DNA from: an uncultured Kiloniellaceae bacterium
GTDB taxonomy: Bacteria; Pseudomonadota; Alphaproteobacteria; Kiloniellales; Kiloniellaceae
Assembly: GCA_947500035.1 (NCBI GenBank)
Contig: CANMQP010000005.1
Coordinates: 744,001-808,000 of the forward strand
Direction: 5' to 3'
Length of the DNA stretch: 64,000 nucleotides
In this document: one piece after another, positions 44,516-53,247 of the stretch
Numbering within the stretch: position 1 is the first letter of the stretch
How the letters are laid out: each line of letters opens with the position of its first letter
Translations under genes and position numbers: made by a program
Notes under the pieces: model-generated
The model's database searches: none
What the model saw: only the letters and a program-made list of their open reading frames with translations
What the model was told of the DNA's origin: nothing

Positions 44516-45523
44516 ATGAACGTCCGAAACGGTTTTATCGATACTATTGGCAATACTCCGCTGATCCGCCTGAAACGCGCCTCGGAAGAGACCGGCTGCG
44601 AAATCCTCGGCAAGGCCGAGTTCCTGAACCCGGGAGGTTCCGTGAAAGACAGGGCGGCCTGGGCAATCATCAAGGATGCGGAGGAAAAGGGCCAAATCCG
44701 TCCCGGCGGTGTCATCGTCGAGGGTACGGCAGGAAACACCGGAATTGGTTTGTCTCTAGTCGCCCGGGCGCGCGGATACCGTACCGTTATCGTCATTCCC
44801 GAAACGCAGTCCGAGGAAAAGAAGGATATGCTGCGGCTCTGCGGCGCGGATCTGCGGCAGGTACCCGCGGTGCCCTACAAGAATCCGGACAACTATGTCC
44901 ACTTCTCCAGGCGCCTGGCCGAGGAAATGGCCAAATCCGAGCCCAATGGCGCAATTTGGGCCAATCAATTCGACAACACCGCGAACCGGCAGGGCCACTA
45001 CGAGACAACCGGCCCTGAAATCTGGGATCAGACCGACGGCAAGATTGACGGCTTTGTTTGCGCTGTGGGTTCCGGAGGCACTCTGGCCGGCGTCGGCATG
45101 GCCCTGAAAGAGCGTAACAAGGACGTCAGGATCGCGCTCTCTGATCCGATGGGCTCGGCGATCTACAGCCACGTCAAGCACGGCGAACTGAAATCCGAAG
45201 GCAGTTCAATCACGGAAGGCATCGGCCAGGGCCGCATCACGGCGAACCTTGAGGGCGCACCGATCGACGAAGCTTTTCAGATCAGCGATCAGGAAGCCAT
45301 GCCGATCGTCTTTGATCTCTTCGAAAACGAAGGCTTCTGCCTGGGTGGTTCCAGCGGAATCAACGTGGCGGGCGCGATCCGTCTTGCGAAGCAACTGGGG
45401 CCAGGCCACACCATCGCGACGATCCTCTGTGATTACGGCACCCGCTATCAGAGCAAAATGTTCAATCCCGCCTTTTTGAGAGAAAAAGACCTGCCGGTTC
45501 CCGCCTGGTTGGACGCAATCTAA
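44516..45523 (+). CDS. cysK: Cysteine synthase A-type PLP enzyme
   Basis: A 335-residue fold-type II PLP enzyme. The Schiff-base Lys is in LNPGGSVKDRAA, the phosphate-binding loop in AVGSGGTLAGVG, and a TAGNTGIG loop takes the place of the SGNTG loop of typical CysK. The ending (GSSGINVAGAI, LCDYGTRYQSK) is like O-acetylserine sulfhydrylases of alphaproteobacteria. It makes cysteine from O-acetylserine and sulfide. Downstream lie AlaX and mercaptopyruvate sulfurtransferase genes in the same direction, giving a cysteine-linked group. A related activity such as cystathionine beta-synthase is less likely, given the length. Confidence 0.85.
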   Translation: MNVRNGFIDTIGNTPLIRLKRASEETGCEILGKAEFLNPGGSVKDRAAWAIIKDAEEKGQIRPGGVIVEGTAGNTGIGLSLVARARGYRTVIVIPETQSEEKKDMLRLCGADLRQVPAVPYKNPDNYVHFSRRLAEEMAKSEPNGAIWANQFDNTANRQGHYETTGPEIWDQTDGKIDGFVCAVGSGGTLAGVGMALKERNKDVRIALSDPMGSAIYSHVKHGELKSEGSSITEGIGQGRITANLEGAPIDEAFQISDQEAMPIVFDLFENEGFCLGGSSGINVAGAIRLAKQLGPGHTIATILCDYGTRYQSKMFNPAFLREKDLPVPAWLDAI

Positions 45524-45601
45524 GCTTATCGGGAAAGCCGGTAACTGCCTGCAGGCCGGAACGCGGCTGTTCCAGAAATAACAAACAGACTGGGGACGAG
45601 G

Positions 45602-46309
45602 ATGGAACTTCTCTTTCGTAACGATGCCTACCTGAAAGACTGCGAAGCGACGGTGGTTTCCATCGGCGAAGAAGGCCTCCGTCTCGACCGCACAGTCTTC
45701 TATCCCATGGGAGGCGGCCAACCCGGCGATACCGGCATCCTCACTACGGAAGGCGGTGAAAAGATCCGCGTTCTGGACGCTCGAAAAGGTGAAAATCACG
45801 AAGACGTCGTCCACCTCCTGGACCCGGAAGCGACGCCGCCCGCCGTCGGCAGCAGGGTGACGGCGGAAATCGATTGGGATCGCCGTTACCGCCTGATGCG
45901 GATGCATTCCTGTCTTCATCTTCTCTGTGCCGCAGTCACGGGCGATGTTACCGGCGGGCAAATCGGCGAAGAGAAAAGCCGCCTCGACTTTAACCTCCCC
46001 GACACCCAGCTCGACAAAGAGGCCCTCACGGCGGAACTCAACCGGTTGATTAGTGAGAATCATCCGGTCGCTGAGCGTTGGATCTCCGACGATGAGCTCT
46101 CGGCAAATCCGGATCTCGTGCGCACCATGTCCGTTAAGCCTCCCAGCGGTTCCGGCAAGGTGCGCCTGCTCGATATTGCAGGTGTCGATCTTCAGCCCTG
46201 CGGAGGCACGCATGTGCGCGAGACGGGTGAGATCGGACGGGTGCGGATCGGCAAGATCGAGAACAAAGGGCGCCAGAATCGCCGGATCAATATTCACTTC
46301 GACGGCTAA
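45602..46309 (+). CDS. alaX: Alanyl-tRNA editing protein AlaX
   Basis: A 235-residue free-standing editing domain homologous to the AlaRS C-terminal half. The GG-containing opening (VFYPMGGGQPGDTG) and zinc ligands His-x3-His (MRMHSCLHLL) and Cys-x3-His (PCGGTHVRETGEIG) are intact. It hydrolyses Ser or Gly wrongly attached to tRNA-Ala. It lies 78 bases after the cysteine synthase gene and 47 before the sulfurtransferase gene; the three are probably one operon. Confidence 0.92.
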   Translation: MELLFRNDAYLKDCEATVVSIGEEGLRLDRTVFYPMGGGQPGDTGILTTEGGEKIRVLDARKGENHEDVVHLLDPEATPPAVGSRVTAEIDWDRRYRLMRMHSCLHLLCAAVTGDVTGGQIGEEKSRLDFNLPDTQLDKEALTAELNRLISENHPVAERWISDDELSANPDLVRTMSVKPPSGSGKVRLLDIAGVDLQPCGGTHVRETGEIGRVRIGKIENKGRQNRRINIHFDG

Positions 46310-46356
46310 AGATGCCATGATTCGCAAAACGTTCATTCCGGCTTAAAGGCTCTTCC

Positions 46357-47208
46357 ATGCCCGATTCAGACATCAGCTCACTCGTCAGCACAAATTGGCT
46401 GGCAGAACACATCGATGCGCCGGACGTCAGGGTCGTCGACGCAAGTTACTATTTGCCGCACGAAGGGCTGGACCCGAGAGCTGAGTATGAAGACCAGCAT
46501 ATCCCGGGTGCGGTTTTCTTCGACATTGACGAGATCGCCGACACCTCGAGCAGCCTGCCCCATATGCTGCCACCGCCGGAGAAGTTCGCCAGCCGCGTCC
46601 GCCGTCTCGGACTGGGCGACGGCAATCGGATCGTTGTCTACGATCAGCGCGGTATCATGTCGGCGCCTCGGGTCTGGTGGACCTTCAAGATCTTCGGACA
46701 TGACGATGTTGCCGTGTTGGACGGTGGCCTGCCGAAATGGCGGCACGAAGGCCGTCCCCTGTCCGACGCGCCGCCAACCCCCGCCGAACGCCATTTCACT
46801 CCGCGCTTCAACACCTTCCTGATCCGCGAGAAAGATCAGCTCATGAGCAATCTGAAGAGCCAGCGCGAGCAGGTTCTCGATGCCCGCTCGCAGGGCCGCT
46901 TCGCCGGAACGGCTCCGGAGCCTCGCGAAGGACTGCGCTCGGGGCATATCCCGCAGAGTCTCAACCTGCCGTTTACCGACCTGATCGAACCGACAAGCCA
47001 GACTTTCAAGCCGCGCGATGAGCTTCGCAACCTCTTTTCAAAAGCAGGACTGGACCCCAAACGCCCGGTGGTCACGACCTGCGGTTCCGGCATTACAGCA
47101 GCTGTTCTGGCGCTCGCCCTGGAACTCACGGGACATCGGGACTATTCCGTGTATGACGGGTCCTGGTCGGAATGGGGCCTGGCCGGTGAAACGCCCGTAG
47201 ACACCTGA
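46357..47208 (+). CDS. sseA: 3-mercaptopyruvate sulfurtransferase
   Basis: A 283-residue protein with two rhodanese domains. The N-terminal one is inactive (YDQRGIMSAPRVWW). The C-terminal one holds the active Cys in the loop VTTCGSGITAAVLAL, the CGSG(I/V)TA loop characteristic of mercaptopyruvate sulfurtransferase rather than thiosulfate sulfurtransferase. It transfers sulfur from 3-mercaptopyruvate, a product of cysteine transamination, to acceptors. Position behind the cysteine synthase gene fits a role in cysteine turnover. Confidence 0.9.
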   Translation: MPDSDISSLVSTNWLAEHIDAPDVRVVDASYYLPHEGLDPRAEYEDQHIPGAVFFDIDEIADTSSSLPHMLPPPEKFASRVRRLGLGDGNRIVVYDQRGIMSAPRVWWTFKIFGHDDVAVLDGGLPKWRHEGRPLSDAPPTPAERHFTPRFNTFLIREKDQLMSNLKSQREQVLDARSQGRFAGTAPEPREGLRSGHIPQSLNLPFTDLIEPTSQTFKPRDELRNLFSKAGLDPKRPVVTTCGSGITAAVLALALELTGHRDYSVYDGSWSEWGLAGETPVDT

Positions 47209-47247
47209 TCCTGCAAGTACGAAACACTGATCTTTTAAGGCGAAGCC

Positions 47248-48252
47248 GTGGGCGAGAAAACCGATCTGACACTCCGCAACTATACAACGGCCGACCGGGA
47301 CCAGGTGATAGCGCTGTGGGATCGTTGCGGTCTTTTGGTCTGGTACAACGATCCGGATAAGGATATTGCGCGCTGGATCGAGAACCCCTCCTCGGAAATT
47401 TTACTCGGGGCCCTTGGCGATGAGATCGTTGCCACGATTTGCGTCGGCAACGACGGTCATCGTGGCAGGCTGAATTACCTGGCCTGTTCACCGGAGCAAC
47501 AGGGCAAGGGCTTCGCATCGGCCATGGTCTCTGCCGCGGAGGACTGGTTGCGCGACCGCAACGTGCCGAAAGTAGAACTGCTGATCCGCGAGAATAATCT
47601 CGGCGTCAAAAACTTCTACCGCCGGATCGGGTATCACCAAAATAACTGCCATATCATGCAGCGCTGGCTCATCGACGGCATGCCAACACCGGCCAATGAC
47701 GCGCCACGAACCGATGGCAAGCTCGAGAACACCATCACCTACCTTGAGATGACCGAGCGTCCGCTCCAGCCGATCCCGAAGTTGACCGGTGACCGCACGG
47801 TCGCTCTCTTGGGCTGCAAACAACCGCCCCTTTCCTTCTACCGCTTTCTCTACAACAGCGTTGGAGAACCTTGGTTCTGGTGGGAACGGCGGACGATGGA
47901 TGACGAGAGCCTGCAAAAAATCATCCATGACCCCATGGTCGAAATCTACGTGCTCTATGTGGAAGGGGCTCCGGCGGGTTACGCCGAACTCGATCGCCGT
48001 ATCGACAAGGAGGTCGAACTGGCCTACTTCGGCCTGCTGCCGGAGTTCATCGGACAGGGCCTCGGCCCCTACCTGCTGGCCTCGGCGATAGACATTGCAT
48101 GGAGCTATAGCCCTAAGAGGGTGCACCTGCACACCAACACACTGGACCATCCCAAAGCCCTGCCGGTCTATCAACGCTGCGGTTTTACGCCCTATAAGCA
48201 GGAACAGATCATCATCGACGATCCAAGGCTGACCGGCGCCTTTTCGGCGTAG
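47248..48252 (+). CDS. Double GNAT acetyltransferase (YpeA-like plus a second GNAT domain)
   Basis: A 334-residue protein starting with GTG, preceded by AAGG. Residues about 7-145 form a YpeA-like acetyltransferase (SPEQQGKGFASAMVSAAEDW; ENNLGVKNFYRRIGY). Residues about 170-330 form a second GNAT domain (PEFIGQGLGPYLLASAIDIA; DHPKALPVYQRCGFTPYKQE). Both acetyl-CoA loops (Q-x-x-G-x-G/A) look intact. Separate genes encode these domains in many relatives, so this is a fusion. Substrates unknown; the C-terminal half resembles small-molecule acetyltransferases. Confidence 0.85.
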   Translation: MGEKTDLTLRNYTTADRDQVIALWDRCGLLVWYNDPDKDIARWIENPSSEILLGALGDEIVATICVGNDGHRGRLNYLACSPEQQGKGFASAMVSAAEDWLRDRNVPKVELLIRENNLGVKNFYRRIGYHQNNCHIMQRWLIDGMPTPANDAPRTDGKLENTITYLEMTERPLQPIPKLTGDRTVALLGCKQPPLSFYRFLYNSVGEPWFWWERRTMDDESLQKIIHDPMVEIYVLYVEGAPAGYAELDRRIDKEVELAYFGLLPEFIGQGLGPYLLASAIDIAWSYSPKRVHLHTNTLDHPKALPVYQRCGFTPYKQEQIIIDDPRLTGAFSA

Positions 48253-48293
48253 CGCACTTTTCGTAGCGAAAATCGCCGCTGATTCGGTGCCTC

Positions 48294-48311
48294 CTGACAC
48301 AATGCTGTCAG
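48294..48311. promoter_or_regulatory. Palindrome CTGACA-N6-TGTCAG, copy 1
   Basis: CTGACA-CAATGC-TGTCAG lies in the 73-bp gap between two convergent gene ends. The same half-sites with the same 6-nt spacing recur at 49693-49710, on the other side of the WYL regulator gene. Identity of half-sites and spacing suggests a shared binding protein, most simply the WYL regulator. Confidence 0.5.
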
Positions 48312-48325
48312 TTGGGCCGTGTTAA

Positions 48326-48868
48326 CTAGGCAAACTGAATTTCAGCGCTTTCGCGAACCTCTGCCGGACCAACAGGCGAGATGAAGTCGGCCCAGGTCGC
48401 GTTGTGATGAGCGATAATGTCGCTTGCAGAGAGATGCGGACGTTCGGCGGTGGTATGCGCATCCGCGGCGACGGTCGTGTGATATCCGCGCGCCAGAGCA
48501 CTGCGGACTGTGGTATCGACGCAAAACTCCGTCGCGCAGCCGCAAATCACAAGGCGCTCGATGCTGTCGGCGCGCAGGATCTGGTCAAGGTCCGTCGAGA
48601 GAAAGGAATCACAGGACGTCTTTCCGACGGTGCGATCATCCTTCAGAACCTCCAGCTCGGGCAGCAAATGCCAGCCGGGCGAGTCCGGGTGATGGGGATC
48701 CCCCTCCGGGCCTTCGTGTTGAATGAAGACAACCTTGCCTTGGGCCGCTCGGAGCTTGGCAGCCAGCGTATTGATCCGTGCGATGACGGCCTCTGACTGG
48801 TAGCGCGCTGCTGTGGGAGAGAAGGACCCAAGCTGCATGTCGATAACGATGAGAGCGGTCGAGATCAT
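48326..48868 (-). CDS. Cysteine hydrolase of the isochorismatase family
   Basis: A 180-residue enzyme with Asp in ALIVIDMQLGSF, Lys in the GKTSCDSFLSTDL region and the nucleophilic Cys in VICGCATEFCVDTTVRSALA. These three form the catalytic triad of the isochorismatase-like superfamily, which includes nicotinamidases and other amide hydrolases. The substrate cannot be told. It is transcribed divergently from the WYL regulator gene, 78 bases away, and may be its target. Confidence 0.88.
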   Translation of the reverse strand: MISTALIVIDMQLGSFSPTAARYQSEAVIARINTLAAKLRAAQGKVVFIQHEGPEGDPHHPDSPGWHLLPELEVLKDDRTVGKTSCDSFLSTDLDQILRADSIERLVICGCATEFCVDTTVRSALARGYHTTVAADAHTTAERPHLSASDIIAHHNATWADFISPVGPAEVRESAEIQFA

Positions 48869-48946
48869 GTTTATCCAATTCTTAAGTCCGGGTTCTGATT
48901 CGGACGCGCCTTACGAAGCAATCGCAGTCTTTATGAGGGTTGAGCC

Positions 48947-49645
48947 TTGAGACGCGCTGATCGCTTATTCGACATCATCCAGATTTTGCGCTCCGCAAGC
49001 GGCCCCGTGACCGCAGACCAAATTGCGGAGCGGCTCGAAGTGACCGCGCGCACCATATATCGCGATATCGTAACGCTGCAAGCCAGCCGGGTTCCCATCG
49101 AAGGTGCCGCCGGTATCGGGTATGTCCTGCGCGCGGGTTTCGATTTACCGCCCTTAATGTTTACCTCGGATGAGACCGAAGCCCTGCTGGTGGGCATGAG
49201 CCTTCTGCGGCGCACGAGTGATCAGGGCCTTCATAGCGCTGCCCAGTCTATCCTCGCGAAGGTCGAAGCTGTTTTGCCGGGCGACCGCCGGGGCTCCCTC
49301 GCCAAGCGGCCCTTTTATGTCTGCGAGTACGGCGCAACCCCCTCCCCTTTGACCGACCTGGCCGAGATCCGAAAGACCATACGGGAGAGCAAAAAACTTG
49401 AAATCGAGTATCTGGACGCCAGCGGCCAGGTGACGACACGTGTCATCTGGCCGATTGCGGTTGCCTATTATGTCGAAGTGGAATTGGTCTGTGCCTGGTG
49501 CGAGCTGCGCGAGGATTTTCGGCATTTTCGGGTCGACCGAATTCGCCGGCTTGAATTCCTCAAGGAGAGCTTTGCCGACAGTGGTCGGCACCTGATCGAC
49601 GAGTGGATGGCGGCGACCAACGGCCAGCCCCCGTCACTCTCCTAA
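48947..49645 (+). CDS. WYL-domain transcriptional regulator (YafY type)
   Basis: A 232-residue protein with a TTG start preceded by GAGGG at good spacing. The N-terminal HTH_11 domain (ADQIAERLEVTARTIYRDI) and the WYL domain with its characteristic segment (VAYYVEVELVCAWCELREDF, HFRVDRIRRLEF) identify the YafY subfamily, whose WYL domain binds a small effector. The last codons are encoded within the first unit of a 17-bp tandem repeat, so repeat expansion or contraction could alter the gene end. Flanking palindromes at 48294-48311 and 49692-49711 are likely operators. Confidence 0.9.
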   Translation: MRRADRLFDIIQILRSASGPVTADQIAERLEVTARTIYRDIVTLQASRVPIEGAAGIGYVLRAGFDLPPLMFTSDETEALLVGMSLLRRTSDQGLHSAAQSILAKVEAVLPGDRRGSLAKRPFYVCEYGATPSPLTDLAEIRKTIRESKKLEIEYLDASGQVTTRVIWPIAVAYYVEVELVCAWCELREDFRHFRVDRIRRLEFLKESFADSGRHLIDEWMAATNGQPPSLS

Positions 49646-49699
49646 CAGCGTCACTCTCCTAACAGCGTCACTCTCCTAACAGCGTCACTCTCCTGACAG
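49632..49699 (+). repeat. Four tandem 17-bp repeats at the end of the WYL gene
   Basis: The unit CGTCACTCTCCTAACAG occurs four times without gaps (49632-49648, 49649-49665, 49666-49682, 49683-49699). The first three are identical and the fourth reads CTGACAG instead of CTAACAG. The stop codon of the WYL gene lies in unit 1. The fourth unit merges into the palindrome CCTGACA-N6-TGTCAGG, so the repeats may be decayed or duplicated half-operators. Confidence 0.9.
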
Positions 49700-49711
49700 T
49701 ATGATGTCAGG
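49692..49711. promoter_or_regulatory. Palindrome CCTGACA-N6-TGTCAGG, copy 2
   Basis: Perfect 7+6+7 inverted repeat 60 bases upstream of the gene at 49771, a suitable operator position. It shares half-sites and spacing with the copy at 48294-48311. Confidence 0.55.
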
Positions 49712-49770
49712 AGCCTTCTGTTCCAATGTGCGGATAATCATCCACTTCGGCAGCATATCGGAGCAAAGTC

Positions 49771-50220
49771 ATGGAACAGGTTAGAATTCTGAAGGACGGT
49801 TTTGAGACACACTTCATGTTGATGGAACCGCATTGGCTCGTGACTTTTCAGGCACCGGTCGAGGACATCGACCGCATCTTCGACGAAATCACTCTTCAAA
49901 CGCCCCTTCAGCATGGCAAGACCGACAAGAACGGCTTTCGAACGTCCAGCGGCCAGGAGTATTACCGGCCGCGGGAAGGCACGCCGACGGGCGCAGAAGA
50001 GGAGATCCGCAAACGTCCCGGTGTCGATGAGATGTCCTTCTTCATTCCGCGCGACGAAGCACTGCTGGATCGCGTTATCGAGGCGATCTATGCGGTCCAC
50101 AGCTACTATGAGCCGGTCGTGTTTGTCCGCGAAGTGCTGCGCAGCCGCTGCAAAGGGCTCGACGATTCTAAGAACCCACATCGCTGGTGGAACAAAAGCG
50201 GCGACTGGAAAACGACTTGA
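49771..50220 (+). CDS. Conserved small protein, possibly PII/CutA/YqfO-like fold
   Basis: A 149-residue soluble protein following a GGAG ribosome-binding site. The pattern GQEYYRPREGTPTGAEEEIR, EMSFFIPRDEALLDRVIEAI and AVHSYYEPVVFVREV recalls the YqfO/NIF3-associated or CutA-like ferredoxin fold that forms trimers and binds small ligands. The match is by eye and weak. An operator-like palindrome upstream suggests control by the adjacent WYL regulator. Function unknown. Confidence 0.55.
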   Translation: MEQVRILKDGFETHFMLMEPHWLVTFQAPVEDIDRIFDEITLQTPLQHGKTDKNGFRTSSGQEYYRPREGTPTGAEEEIRKRPGVDEMSFFIPRDEALLDRVIEAIYAVHSYYEPVVFVREVLRSRCKGLDDSKNPHRWWNKSGDWKTT

Positions 50221-50231
50221 GACGCCGTCAG

Positions 50232-51254
50232 CTATTGGAACGGCGGTGCGCGCATCAGGCCGCCGTCGATCCAGAGCGCATTGGGACCGCGTTCCAACTC
50301 GGTCGGACGCCCAGGGCCGAAGTGGCGATCATAGACTTCACCATAATTACCGACCGCCTCTACGATCCGATAAGCCCACAAACTGTCGAGATCCAGTTGC
50401 GTCCCGAAGTCGCCCTCGAACCCGAGCAGTCGCCGGATCGCAGGATCCTCAGTTGAAGAGGCCATAGATGCCAGGTTTTCCGAGGAGACCTGCTTCTCTT
50501 CCGCGAGGAGCATCGCAAAGACACCCCAGCGGACCACATTTTGCCACGCACGGTCCCCGCTCAGGGTCACAGGCCCCATGAGCTGCCTCGAGAGCAGTTC
50601 CGGAAGGATCTCATAGAGTGCCGCGCCGTTTTCTTCCTGGCTTCTAAGGCCGGCCAACGCAAGGCGTCCAGCCATCAGCGCGCTACAGGCACCTTCACGA
50701 AGCTGGAAGACGCCCTCTTCTATCGAGTCGGTCTTTCGGACATTCAAGGTTATCCGGTTCTGAGATGCGAAGGCGTCGATACGACCCCTTGCATCTTCGT
50801 CACCGCCGAAGCAGATGCTCGCGCCGTCAAGTTCCAAAGCGTTGGAAAAGGCATCCGCACGCCTTACCATCAGGCCAAGACTGTTCACGAAGGCACTGCC
50901 CGCGAAGCTAACATCACGCCGCCCGAAGAGCGCGTCTTCGTGCAAGGCCAGGACATCGATCCGGCCGTCGTTCAAAGCCTTTAAGCCGGTCTCAGTGCTA
51001 ACCTCTACGAAGGAAACCTGATCGGCCTTGCCGAACAGAGCAGCCGACCAGGACCGGCAAAGATCGACTTCAAACCCGCGCCAGTTCCCGATGTCGTCCT
51101 TGACGGCCAGTCCCTGTTGTCCCGCGTGGACGCCACACTTGAGCAGACCGTCGTTCTTGATTCTATCGAGGGTTTCGCCGGCTGCCGCGGGCAGGGGAAA
51201 TCCGAGCTGGACAAGCGCCAAAAAAAGGATTGAGCGGGATAAGGGTTTGAGCAT
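50232..51254 (-). CDS. Second general amino-acid receptor, AapJ paralogue
   Basis: A 340-residue periplasmic receptor with signal peptide (SILFLALVQLGFPLPAAAG) and the AapJ pattern: LDRIKNDGLLKCGVH, WRGFEVDLCRSWSAALFG, DGRIDVLALHEDAL, LERGPNALWIDGGLMRAPP. It is clearly related to AapJ at 54569-55585 but diverged (e.g. ASICFGGDEDAR in place of ASVCIQTGTTTE). It lies behind the aap operon, beyond a terminator, and has no recognisable ribosome-binding site before its ATG. It may bind a different amino acid and share the AapQMP transporter, or be poorly expressed. Confidence 0.85.
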   Translation of the reverse strand: MLKPLSRSILFLALVQLGFPLPAAAGETLDRIKNDGLLKCGVHAGQQGLAVKDDIGNWRGFEVDLCRSWSAALFGKADQVSFVEVSTETGLKALNDGRIDVLALHEDALFGRRDVSFAGSAFVNSLGLMVRRADAFSNALELDGASICFGGDEDARGRIDAFASQNRITLNVRKTDSIEEGVFQLREGACSALMAGRLALAGLRSQEENGAALYEILPELLSRQLMGPVTLSGDRAWQNVVRWGVFAMLLAEEKQVSSENLASMASSTEDPAIRRLLGFEGDFGTQLDLDSLWAYRIVEAVGNYGEVYDRHFGPGRPTELERGPNALWIDGGLMRAPPFQ

Positions 51255-51264
51255 AAGACAGAAA

Positions 51265-51294
51265 AAGGGCGCAATCTTCTGATCGCGCCCTTTC
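51265..51294 (-). terminator. Intrinsic terminator after aapP
   Basis: A 9-bp stem AAAGGGCGC / GCGCCCTTT with a 12-nt loop begins 8 bases after the aapP stop and is followed on the minus strand by TTCTG, giving CCCTTTTTCTG. The next gene's ATG (51254) starts 10 bases after the stem. Confidence 0.75.
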
Positions 51295-51302
51295 GTTTCC
51301 TT

Positions 51303-52082
51303 TTAGTGAGCCAGAATCTGGCTGAGGAACTGCTGCGTCCGCTCCGACTGCGGATTGTTGAAGAATTCCTCTGGCTCGTTTTGCTCGATGATTTCTCCGC
51401 CGTCCATGAAGATCACCCGGTCGGCAACCTTGCGGGCGAAGCCCATTTCATGGGTTACGCAGATCATCGTCATGCCGGTTTCGGCCAGATTGACCATGAC
51501 CTCAAGCACTTCGGCGATCATTTCGGGATCGAGCGCCGATGTCGGCTCATCGAACAGCATGATGCGTGGACTCATGCAGAGCGAGCGCGCAATGGCAACA
51601 CGCTGCTGCTGCCCACCCGAGAGCTGGCCGGGATACTTTGCCGCCTGCTCCGGGATCCGCACCTTGTTGAGGAACTCCATCGCAATCTCTTCTGCCTGGG
51701 CCTTGGGCACTTTCCGAACCCAGATCGGAGCCAGCGTGCAGTTCTCCAGAACGGTCAGATGCGGAAAGAGGTTGAAGTGCTGGAAGCACATCCCAACCTC
51801 CCGGCGGATCGCATCGATGTTCTTCAGGTTGCCCGTCAGTTCGATATCATCAACGATGATCTGCCCCTGCTGGTGCTCTTCCAAGCGGTTGATACAGCGG
51901 ATCATCGTCGACTTACCTGACCCAGAAGGACCGCAAACGACGATACGTTCGCCCCGGCGCACCGTCAGATTGATGTCTTTCAGTACGTGGAACTGACCGT
52001 ACCATTTGTGCATACCAATAATCTGAATGGCGACTTCATCGGAAACTCCGGGAGTCGACACGCGCTGAACGGCGTCAGACAT
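51303..52082 (-). CDS. aapP: General L-amino-acid ABC importer ATPase AapP
   Basis: The start at 52082 ([12 protein letters not shown]) follows GGAGAGAG and gives 259 residues. Walker [11 protein letters not shown]-loop region [17 protein letters not shown], signature [12 protein letters not shown], Walker [13 protein letters not shown] and the switch His in VTHEMGFA are all present. It powers AapQM, the broad-specificity amino-acid importer of alphaproteobacteria. The permease gene ends 10 bases upstream. Last gene of the operon; a terminator follows. Confidence 0.95.
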   Translation of the reverse strand: MSDAVQRVSTPGVSDEVAIQIIGMHKWYGQFHVLKDINLTVRRGERIVVCGPSGSGKSTMIRCINRLEEHQQGQIIVDDIELTGNLKNIDAIRREVGMCFQHFNLFPHLTVLENCTLAPIWVRKVPKAQAEEIAMEFLNKVRIPEQAAKYPGQLSGGQQQRVAIARSLCMSPRIMLFDEPTSALDPEMIAEVLEVMVNLAETGMTMICVTHEMGFARKVADRVIFMDGGEIIEQNEPEEFFNNPQSERTQQFLSQILAH

Positions 52083-52092
52083 AAACTCTCTC

Positions 52093-53235
52093 CTATCGCT
52101 TGTGACCGGTATGCAGCTTGGCTTCGAGCCAAATGCTGTACCGGGACATGCCGAAACAGAACACCCAATAGATAACAGCCACGAAGGCGTAGGACTCGTG
52201 ACTGAGCCCGATCCAATTGGCGTCGGTGATGACGGTTTTCGCAATTCCGAGCAGATCGAACAGACCGATGATCAAGACCAACGATGTGTCTTTGAAAAGA
52301 CCAATGAAGGTGTTCACGATCCCTGGAATAACAATCCGCAGAGCCTGTGGAAGAATGATCAGGTACATCATTTTCCAGAAACTCAGTCCCATGGCCGAGG
52401 CAGCTTCGTATTGCCCCTTAGGGATCGCCTGCAGGCCGCCTCTGATCACTTCGGCCATATAAGCCGCCGAGAAAAGCGAGACACCGATCAAACACCGCAA
52501 CAGCTTGTCGAAGTTCACACCCTCCGGCAGGAACAACGGTACCATCACGGATGACATGAACAGGATCGTGATCAAGGGTACGCCGCGGACGAACTCAATG
52601 AAGGTGACGCACATGGCGCGCACCACGGGCATATTTGAGCGTCTGCCAAGCGCCAATGCCACCCCGATCGGCAGGGAGGCCACAATTCCCGTCACACCGA
52701 TCACCAGTGTGAGAAGGAGGCCGCCCCATTGCGGAGTTTCCACGGTCGTAAGCCATGCATCCGGTCCGGATCCCGTGCCGCTCAGCAGATAAAAGCCTGT
52801 AATCGGCAGGAGCAGGGTGTTGACCAGCAAGATCTTGCGAAACGGGATCTTGTCAAAAAGCACCGGAAGCACGGCAAGAGCCAGAACCAGGCCCGCGACA
52901 TAAACCCGCCAGAGCTCGTCCGACGGATACAAGCCGAAAAGGTACTGTTTAAGCCGGACATCTATCAATGCCCAACAGGCACCGGCTGACGTGCAGTCCG
53001 TCCGTGAAGCCCCCTCGAAGTCGGCCTCGAAGTAGACCCAGTCCAAAACGGGCGGGATCGACACGACGAGAAAGTAAATCGCCAGAAGTGTCAAAATAGT
53101 GTTGGGTATGCTGGAAAAGAGATTGTTTCGCAGCCAGCCAATGGCCCCAACCGTTCCCGGAGGTGGCGGAAGATCCGGATGTTCCCCTGGAGGATAGTGT
53201 TGCCCGGGGGCATTGCTTTGCGTGATATCACTCAT
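52093..53235 (-). CDS. aapM: General L-amino-acid ABC permease AapM
   Basis: A 380-residue inner-membrane protein of the HisMQ family, long as usual for AapM because of an N-terminal extension and an inserted periplasmic segment with a Cys pair ([19 protein letters not shown]). The C-terminal permease core has [20 protein letters not shown] (the EAA motif) and [20 protein letters not shown]. It pairs with AapQ, whose gene ends 12 bases upstream. Confidence 0.95.
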   Translation of the reverse strand: MSDITQSNAPGQHYPPGEHPDLPPPPGTVGAIGWLRNNLFSSIPNTILTLLAIYFLVVSIPPVLDWVYFEADFEGASRTDCTSAGACWALIDVRLKQYLFGLYPSDELWRVYVAGLVLALAVLPVLFDKIPFRKILLVNTLLLPITGFYLLSGTGSGPDAWLTTVETPQWGGLLLTLVIGVTGIVASLPIGVALALGRRSNMPVVRAMCVTFIEFVRGVPLITILFMSSVMVPLFLPEGVNFDKLLRCLIGVSLFSAAYMAEVIRGGLQAIPKGQYEAASAMGLSFWKMMYLIILPQALRIVIPGIVNTFIGLFKDTSLVLIIGLFDLLGIAKTVITDANWIGLSHESYAFVAVIYWVFCFGMSRYSIWLEAKLHTGHKR

Positions 53236-53247
53236 CGTGCTGCCCCT

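Noticed and set aside
45206-46336. Long minus-strand open frame opposite cysK and alaX
   Set aside because: Antisense to two genes with intact catalytic motifs.
49632-49699. CRISPR-like array
   Set aside because: The 17-bp units are directly adjacent with no spacers; this is a simple tandem repeat.
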